Source: Lachnospiraceae bacterium
Lineage (GTDB): Bacteria > Bacillota > Clostridia > Lachnospirales > Lachnospiraceae
Assembly (NCBI GenBank): GCA_031285465.1
Contig: JAITWD010000216.1
Location: 1 to 10,164 of the forward strand
Direction: 5' to 3'
Length of the DNA stretch: 10,164 bases
In this document: piece by piece, positions 6,061 to 10,164 of the stretch
How the letters are laid out: every line of letters starts with the position of its first letter
How positions within the stretch are numbered: the first letter of the stretch is position 1
The notes under the pieces: generated by a model
What the model was told of the DNA's origin: nothing
The model's database searches: none
What the model saw: only the letters and a program-made list of their open reading frames with translations
Translations under genes and position numbers: made by a program

Positions 6061-7452
6061 GTGAAGCTGTATAATATCGAATTTGATGTGAAAAATACGC
6101 CGGTTCTAGATGAAGGTTTTATTCCGATGCACAAATTTAACCAGGCCTTTTTAAGTAAAGCTACCAAGCCCCTCGCCATCGCCGTGGAGCGCAACAGCGG
6201 TTACACATATGTATATGACACCTTAGTCTGCGAAGGCACTGAATATGACGATGCCAATAAATTTTATGTCGAGCGGATGGTTAAAGCCATTCTCTGGTGT
6301 GTGGGGGGATACAAGATCACAATTTGTGGTGATGATGCTCTTGCCGGGCATATCAAAGCGGTCTATAGTCCAACCGGTGCCCGTTCCTTTGATTACGAAA
6401 CCATGAGTAATGTTTATGAGCATCCGGTAACGGTTTGCAGTGCTACGTATGCGGACAAACCGAAGGCAGTGCAAAACTCCAAACCGATCGGACGTAATCT
6501 TGACGGATGCCGCATCGGCTTTGATGCCGGTGGCAGTGACCGGAAGGTATCTGCGATCGTAAATGGCGAGAGTGTCTACAGTGAAGAGGTCGTTTGGTAC
6601 CCGAAGGTAACCGCCGATCCTTCATATCATTATAACGAAATTGTAAATGCCTTCAAAACAGCCGCTTCTAAAATGCCCCGCGTTGATGCCATCGGTGTCA
6701 GCTCAGCCGGTATATACATTGATAACCGAACGATGATCGCTTCACTGTTTCTAAAGGTGTCTCCCGAAGAATTTGAAGCACAGGTCAAAGATATCTACAT
6801 CCGCGCCGCTAAAGAGATTGGCGATATCCCCATTGAGGTTTGTAATGATGGTGATGTCACCGCTTTAGCCGGAGCCATGAGTCTCGAAGATACCAACATC
6901 CTCGGTATTGCAATGGGCACCAGCGAAGCTGGCGGTTATGTCGATAAGGACGGAAATGTAACCGGCTGGCTTAACGAACTGGCCTTTGCCCCGTGCGATG
7001 CCCAGACCAATGGTAGTCACGATGAATGGTCGGGCGATATCGGTTGTGGCGTAAAGTATTTCTCACAGGACGCCGTTATCAAGCTTGCACCAAAACTTAA
7101 TATAAACTTTGATGATACGCTGTCTCCGGGAGATAAGCTTAAGGTAGTCCAGGAAATGGTAGACGGCAACGGCAATTACATCAACGGTGTCGAGAAGATT
7201 TATGATACGATCGGTGTATATCTTGGTCATACCTTGGCTTACTACACCACCTTTTACGATATTAAGCATGTTCTGCTGATGGGCCGGGTAACCTCCGGAT
7301 TAGGAGGCGATATCATTGTCGAAAGAGCTAAGGCAGTCCTGAAGGACGATTATCCGGAACTGGCTGCCGGTATCAATCTGCAGCTTCCCGACGAGAAGAG
7401 CCGTCGGGTTGGTCAGTCTATCGCCGCCGGAAGCTTACCGAAAATCAGCTAA
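6061..7452 (+). CDS. Divergent ROK/ASKHA-family protein, possible sugar kinase
   Basis: The product has 463 residues and starts at GTG, with AAGGAGG 7 nt upstream. Residues from about 148 on look like an ROK-type sugar-kinase fold: phosphate-1 loop GFDAGGSDRKVSAI (153-166), a strand AIGVSSAGIYIDN (210-222), a candidate catalytic Asp263 in CNDGDVTALAGA (261-272), phosphate-2 loop GIAMGTSEAGGYVD (282-295), and an adenosine-side segment VLLMGRVTSGLGGD (404-417). The usual ROK zinc site appears degenerate: GDIGCGVKYFSQDA (325-338) keeps the frame of the motif but only one cysteine. About 145 N-terminal residues match no domain I know and show no helix-turn-helix, so it does not look like an ROK repressor. 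Phosphorylation of a sugar is inferred; the substrate is unknown. Single gene, divergent from the DUF362 gene. Confidence 0.78.
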   Translation: MKLYNIEFDVKNTPVLDEGFIPMHKFNQAFLSKATKPLAIAVERNSGYTYVYDTLVCEGTEYDDANKFYVERMVKAILWCVGGYKITICGDDALAGHIKAVYSPTGARSFDYETMSNVYEHPVTVCSATYADKPKAVQNSKPIGRNLDGCRIGFDAGGSDRKVSAIVNGESVYSEEVVWYPKVTADPSYHYNEIVNAFKTAASKMPRVDAIGVSSAGIYIDNRTMIASLFLKVSPEEFEAQVKDIYIRAAKEIGDIPIEVCNDGDVTALAGAMSLEDTNILGIAMGTSEAGGYVDKDGNVTGWLNELAFAPCDAQTNGSHDEWSGDIGCGVKYFSQDAVIKLAPKLNINFDDTLSPGDKLKVVQEMVDGNGNYINGVEKIYDTIGVYLGHTLAYYTTFYDIKHVLLMGRVTSGLGGDIIVERAKAVLKDDYPELAAGINLQLPDEKSRRVGQSIAAGSLPKIS

Positions 7453-7477
7453 GGAAACGCTTTAATCAACCTTTTCC
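7453..7477. repeat. Degenerate intergenic palindrome, family copy 3
   Basis: It begins GGAAACGCTTTAATCA and ends TTTCC, so only the outer GGAAA/TTTCC arms (7453-7457 and 7473-7477) still pair. It starts immediately after the ROK-like stop codon. It resembles the better copy at 2777-2803 with a short internal deletion. Confidence 0.4.
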
Positions 7478-7531
7478 TAAGTCAGGTATCGTATTATCAG
7501 ACAAGGGTAAATTAATATTTTAAAATCGAAA

Positions 7532-7575
7532 ATCAAAAAAACTAAGATTGCTCCGGCTATCTTAGTTTTTTTGAT
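7532..7575. terminator. Strong bidirectional terminator between ROK-like gene and ftsH
   Basis: A perfect 17-bp inverted repeat (7532-7548 with 7559-7575) has a 10-nt loop containing a GC/GC pair. Each arm carries a run of seven A or seven T, so both strands give a stem followed by T residues. It lies 80 nt after the ROK-like stop and 10 nt after the ftsH stop, as expected for a shared terminator of convergent genes. Confidence 0.9.
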
Positions 7576-7584
7576 ACAGGCTAT

Positions 7585-9864
7585 TTATTTATTATCGTCT
7601 CCCTGACGATTCTTTATTTCATTTTGCAAACTATCGGCAAAATCCGAAGGCATCCGTGAAAAACGTCCTTTGGGTGCATCACTGCCTTCTGACAGCATTT
7701 TATCGGCTGTTTCACTGGACCGATCTGATCGCTTATCGTCATTAGCTGTCGAATGGTTATTAACAAAGTCATCATCCACTGTGATATTAACAAAACTACC
7801 CGATTGCTCTTCCTTCTCTACTTTATCATGATTCTCAAGTAGTTCCTCTTTTTCCTCTTTAGTCGCTAATTCTGGCCGGGCCTTCTCCTCTTCCGGGTCG
7901 GGTTCGGGCAGTCCCTTGGCATCACGATATATTTTCATAAATTCTTTACCGCTGATAGTTTCCTTTTCAATCAGATGATCTGCCAGCCGATCCATGATCT
8001 CCCGGTTACCGGATAACAATTGCTTCGCCTCTTCATAACAATCTTTTAAGATAGTCATTACTTCACTGTCAACGTCAGCCGCCGTCCTATCACTGCAGGT
8101 CAGTCGTGCACCGCCTCCCAAATACTCACTTTCCACCGTCGCCAGTCCCATCAAACCAAATTTCTTGCTCATTCCAAAACGGGTTATCATATTACGAACG
8201 ATACCGGTTGCCTGCTCAATATCATTGGCAGCACCGGTCGTTACGGTGTCAAAGATCAATTCTTCCGCTGCCCGTCCGGCCAATAATCCTACCAAACGGT
8301 CATGTAATTCAGCTTGACTCTGTAAATACTTCTCTTCCTCCGGAACGTGCATAACATACCCTAAGGCCCCCATTGTCCTGGGAACAATGGTTATCTTTTG
8401 CACCGGTTCGGAATTCTTTTGCAGTGCGCTTACAAGCGCATGACCAACCTCATGATAGGAAACGATTTTCCGCTCCTCCTTGCTCATGATCCGATCCTTC
8501 TTTTCTTTTCCAACCAGCACCTGTTCAACCGCATCAAACAGATCTTTCTGGCAAACGAACTCTCGCCCGCGCTGAACCGCATTGATCGCCGCCTCGTTGA
8601 TCATATTCGCTAAATCGGCACCAACCGCCCCACTAGTTGCCAGCGCAATGGCATCCAAATCCACGCTGTCGTCCATCAGAACTTCCTTGGCATGAACCCT
8701 TAATATTTCTACCCGACCTTTCAGATCAGGTTTATCCACAATAATCCGGCGGTCGAACCGCCCCGGACGCAATAACGCTTTATCAAGAATCTCCGGTCGG
8801 TTGGTAGCACCCAAAACCAAAATACCTTTGGATGTGTCAAAGCCATCCATCTCGGACAATAATTGATTCAAGGTTTGTTCTCGTTCTTCATTACCACCGC
8901 CATATTTGCTGTCACGGCTCCGTCCGATCGCATCAATTTCATCAATAAAAATGATACATGGCGCATTTTTAGTTGCTTCTTTAAATAGATCCCGCACCCT
9001 CGAAGCACCCACACCCACATATAACTCAATAAAGTCCGAGCCTGACAATGAGAAAAATGGTACATGTGCCTCTCCGGCCACCGCCTTAGCAAGTAAGGTT
9101 TTACCGGTTCCTGGCGGACCGACCAGCAACGCACCTTTGGGCAGTTTAGCACCGATTTTAGAATAGCGTCCGGGGTTATGCAAAAAATCTACCACTTCCT
9201 GTAACGATTCTTTGGCCTCATCCTCACCGGCGACATCTTTAAAGGTAATCCCCGTCTCTCGCTGAACATATACCTTTGCATTGCTCTTGCCTACATTCAA
9301 GGGCCCGCCGCCCTTCGACATCTTCCGAAAAAGAAAGCTTAGCAATGCCCACATTAGTAAGAGAGGCAATACATAGGTCAGAACCAAGCTCAGCAACCAC
9401 TGCGAATTATCGGTTACTTCACCCTTTACCTCCACCTCTTTATATTTTAATAAACGGGCGGTTAATGTATTGTCATCTTCGACTTTACCGGTAAAATAAC
9501 TTTCTTCCGGCTGTGATCCATACCCATATAGAAAATTCGGTTCACTTTCCTCTTCCTGTATTGGTGTGATAGTAACTCGATCACTGCCAATAACCACCGA
9601 CTCCACCGTTTTATCTTCCAACATCTGAATAAATTCATTGTAGGTAATTTCTTTTACCGTTCCGCCGGTCATCATCCGCATAAAAGAGCTTATCAGGACC
9701 AGGGTGATCAATGCTGCCACCAAAAACAGGATTATACTTTGCTTTTTAGGGTTATCCCCGCTTCCCGGACCACCAGGACCGCCACCGTTATTCCCTTTGT
9801 TATTACCGCCACCACGATTCCCTCCGGACCCGCCTGCATCAAATTCATTGAGATTGTCTGCCAT
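7585..9864 (-). CDS. ftsH: ATP-dependent membrane zinc metalloprotease FtsH
   Basis: The product has 759 residues. FtsH forms membrane hexamers that unfold and degrade damaged membrane proteins and some regulators. Order: Gly/Asn-rich cytoplasmic N-terminus (10-38), membrane segment about 43-65, extracytoplasmic domain, second membrane segment about 157-180, AAA+ ATPase with Walker A GPPGTGKT (249-256), pore loop YVG (282-284; Tyr where Phe is usual), Walker B IIFIDE (304-309), second region of homology ending RPGRFD (366-371), and an M41 protease domain with zinc site HEVGH (471-475) and third ligand Asp548 in AANDIEQAT. The tail after about 655 is long, acidic and probably disordered, making the protein longer than E. 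coli FtsH (about 644). MADN at 9864 is chosen for its ribosome site; the ATG at 9885 has none. The gene stands alone with its own promoter, not directly behind tilS-hpt as in many Bacillota. Confidence 0.98.
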   Translation of the reverse strand: MADNLNEFDAGGSGGNRGGGNNKGNNGGGPGGPGSGDNPKKQSIILFLVAALITLVLISSFMRMMTGGTVKEITYNEFIQMLEDKTVESVVIGSDRVTITPIQEEESEPNFLYGYGSQPEESYFTGKVEDDNTLTARLLKYKEVEVKGEVTDNSQWLLSLVLTYVLPLLLMWALLSFLFRKMSKGGGPLNVGKSNAKVYVQRETGITFKDVAGEDEAKESLQEVVDFLHNPGRYSKIGAKLPKGALLVGPPGTGKTLLAKAVAGEAHVPFFSLSGSDFIELYVGVGASRVRDLFKEATKNAPCIIFIDEIDAIGRSRDSKYGGGNEEREQTLNQLLSEMDGFDTSKGILVLGATNRPEILDKALLRPGRFDRRIIVDKPDLKGRVEILRVHAKEVLMDDSVDLDAIALATSGAVGADLANMINEAAINAVQRGREFVCQKDLFDAVEQVLVGKEKKDRIMSKEERKIVSYHEVGHALVSALQKNSEPVQKITIVPRTMGALGYVMHVPEEEKYLQSQAELHDRLVGLLAGRAAEELIFDTVTTGAANDIEQATGIVRNMITRFGMSKKFGLMGLATVESEYLGGGARLTCSDRTAADVDSEVMTILKDCYEEAKQLLSGNREIMDRLADHLIEKETISGKEFMKIYRDAKGLPEPDPEEEKARPELATKEEKEELLENHDKVEKEEQSGSFVNITVDDDFVNNHSTANDDKRSDRSSETADKMLSEGSDAPKGRFSRMPSDFADSLQNEIKNRQGDDNK

Positions 9865-9871
9865 TAACCTA

Positions 9872-9877
9872 TCCTCT
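9872..9877 (-). promoter_or_regulatory. Ribosome-binding site fixing the ftsH start
   Basis: Minus-strand AGAGGA lies 7 nt before the ATG at 9864. The in-frame ATG at 9885 has no purine-rich site upstream. Confidence 0.7.
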
Positions 9878-9918
9878 TTTAACATTATTTGTAACTATTC
9901 AGTAACACTCTGCACTCT

Positions 9919-9947
9919 ATTATAGTGTCAGATTATGTGAAATGCAA
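9919..9947 (-). promoter_or_regulatory. Sigma-A promoter of ftsH
   Basis: Minus-strand TTGCAT (-35, 9942-9947) and a perfect TATAAT (-10, 9919-9924) are separated by 17 bp. Transcription would begin near 9912, about 48 nt before the ATG. I see no CIRCE or other clear heat-shock operator around it. Confidence 0.8.
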
Positions 9948-10013
9948 TGTTTTAATTATGAAAAGGCTTATCGTTATATAAAAGTTTTCTAAATTAAGTC
10001 GTCATTTTGATGC

Positions 10014-10042
10014 TTGCCATCTACCTTTCTTTATGATATAGT
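10014..10042 (+). promoter_or_regulatory. Sigma-A promoter of the right-edge gene
   Basis: TTGCCA (-35, 10014-10019) and TATAGT (-10, 10037-10042) are separated by 17 bp. Transcription would start near 10049 and give a leader of about 75 nt. Confidence 0.65.
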
Positions 10043-10050
10043 AACAAAGT

Positions 10051-10098
10051 CGAATATTCTTTATTCGCGCTATCCGTGAGTTCGAAATCCTCCTCACG
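10051..10098 (+). other. Leader with two small hairpins
   Basis: CGAATA/TATTCG (10051-10056 and 10062-10067, 5-nt loop) and CGTGAG/CTCACG (10075-10080 and 10093-10098, 12-nt loop) lie one after the other between the predicted transcription start and the ribosome site at 10111. Neither has a T-run, so they are not terminators. They may affect mRNA stability or translation, or may be chance. Confidence 0.35.
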
Positions 10099-10123
10099 TA
10101 AAACAAAACTAAGGAGCTATGCC

Positions 10124-10164
10124 ATGAAGAAAAATCAAGTAGTAACCCTGACACAAGCGGCGAT
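10124..10164 (+). CDS. Partial gene, 5' end only, unidentified
   Basis: An ATG preceded by AAGGAG (10111-10116, 7-nt spacing) and a good promoter opens a frame that runs off the window after 13 complete codons (MKKNQVVTLTQAA). This is too little to name a family. It is divergent from ftsH and the two share a 259-bp spacer. Confidence 0.65.
   Translation, partial: MKKNQVVTLTQAA

Noticed and set aside
9704..9925. Plus-strand frame rich in proline opposite the start of ftsH
   Set aside because: It is the antisense shadow of the Gly/Asn-rich FtsH N-terminus and promoter and has no ribosome site of its own.
10075..10098. tRNA-like T-arm (GTTCGAAATCC) upstream of the right-edge gene
   Set aside because: The bases flanking the TTCGAAA loop do not pair as a 5-bp T-stem, and no acceptor, D or anticodon arms surround it.

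Overview
The window looks like a chromosomal stretch from an anaerobic member of the Bacillota (Clostridia, possibly near Eubacteriaceae or Lachnospiraceae). The reasons are strong AGGAGG-type ribosome sites, sigma-A promoters with 17-bp spacers, T-tailed hairpin terminators, a clostridial-style FtsH with a Gly/Asn-rich N-terminus, a ferredoxin-domain DUF362 protein and a lipoprotein signal peptide. The genus cannot be fixed from this sequence alone.

Layout, left to right. A small UPF0145/YbjQ-family gene (163-480, minus) lies downstream of a serine-hydrolase lipoprotein gene (556-1803, minus), with a strong terminator at 27-78. A divergent five-helix membrane protein of unknown function follows (2046-2663, plus). 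It converges on a secreted GH19 chitinase with two chitin-binding modules (2828-4462, minus). Upstream of the chitinase is a 308-bp spacer holding its promoter, possible operator repeats, the terminator of the next gene and two further hairpins within a direct repeat. Then come a DUF362/2x[4Fe-4S] protein (4771-5877, minus) and, divergently, a ROK/ASKHA-like sugar-kinase-fold protein starting at GTG (6061-7452, plus). That gene converges on ftsH (7585-9864, minus) across a 17-bp perfect terminator stem. The window ends with the first 13 codons of another gene (10124 on, plus), preceded by a promoter and a short structured leader.

The genes do not form one pathway. Nearly every gene has its own promoter or terminator, so these are mostly single-gene units. 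Themes are cell-surface and secreted enzymes (chitinase, serine-hydrolase lipoprotein), membrane protein quality control (FtsH) and unassigned housekeeping proteins. Four of the longest possible reading frames begin too far upstream. Ribosome sites, and for the chitinase a promoter lying inside the extension, place the true starts at 1803, 4462, 5877 and 9864.

No clear new defence, mobile or RNA system is visible. The most unusual material is intergenic: a degenerate palindrome family seen in three spacers, a motif repeated at the 3' ends of minus-strand genes, and a divergent ROK-like protein with an unassigned N-terminal module.
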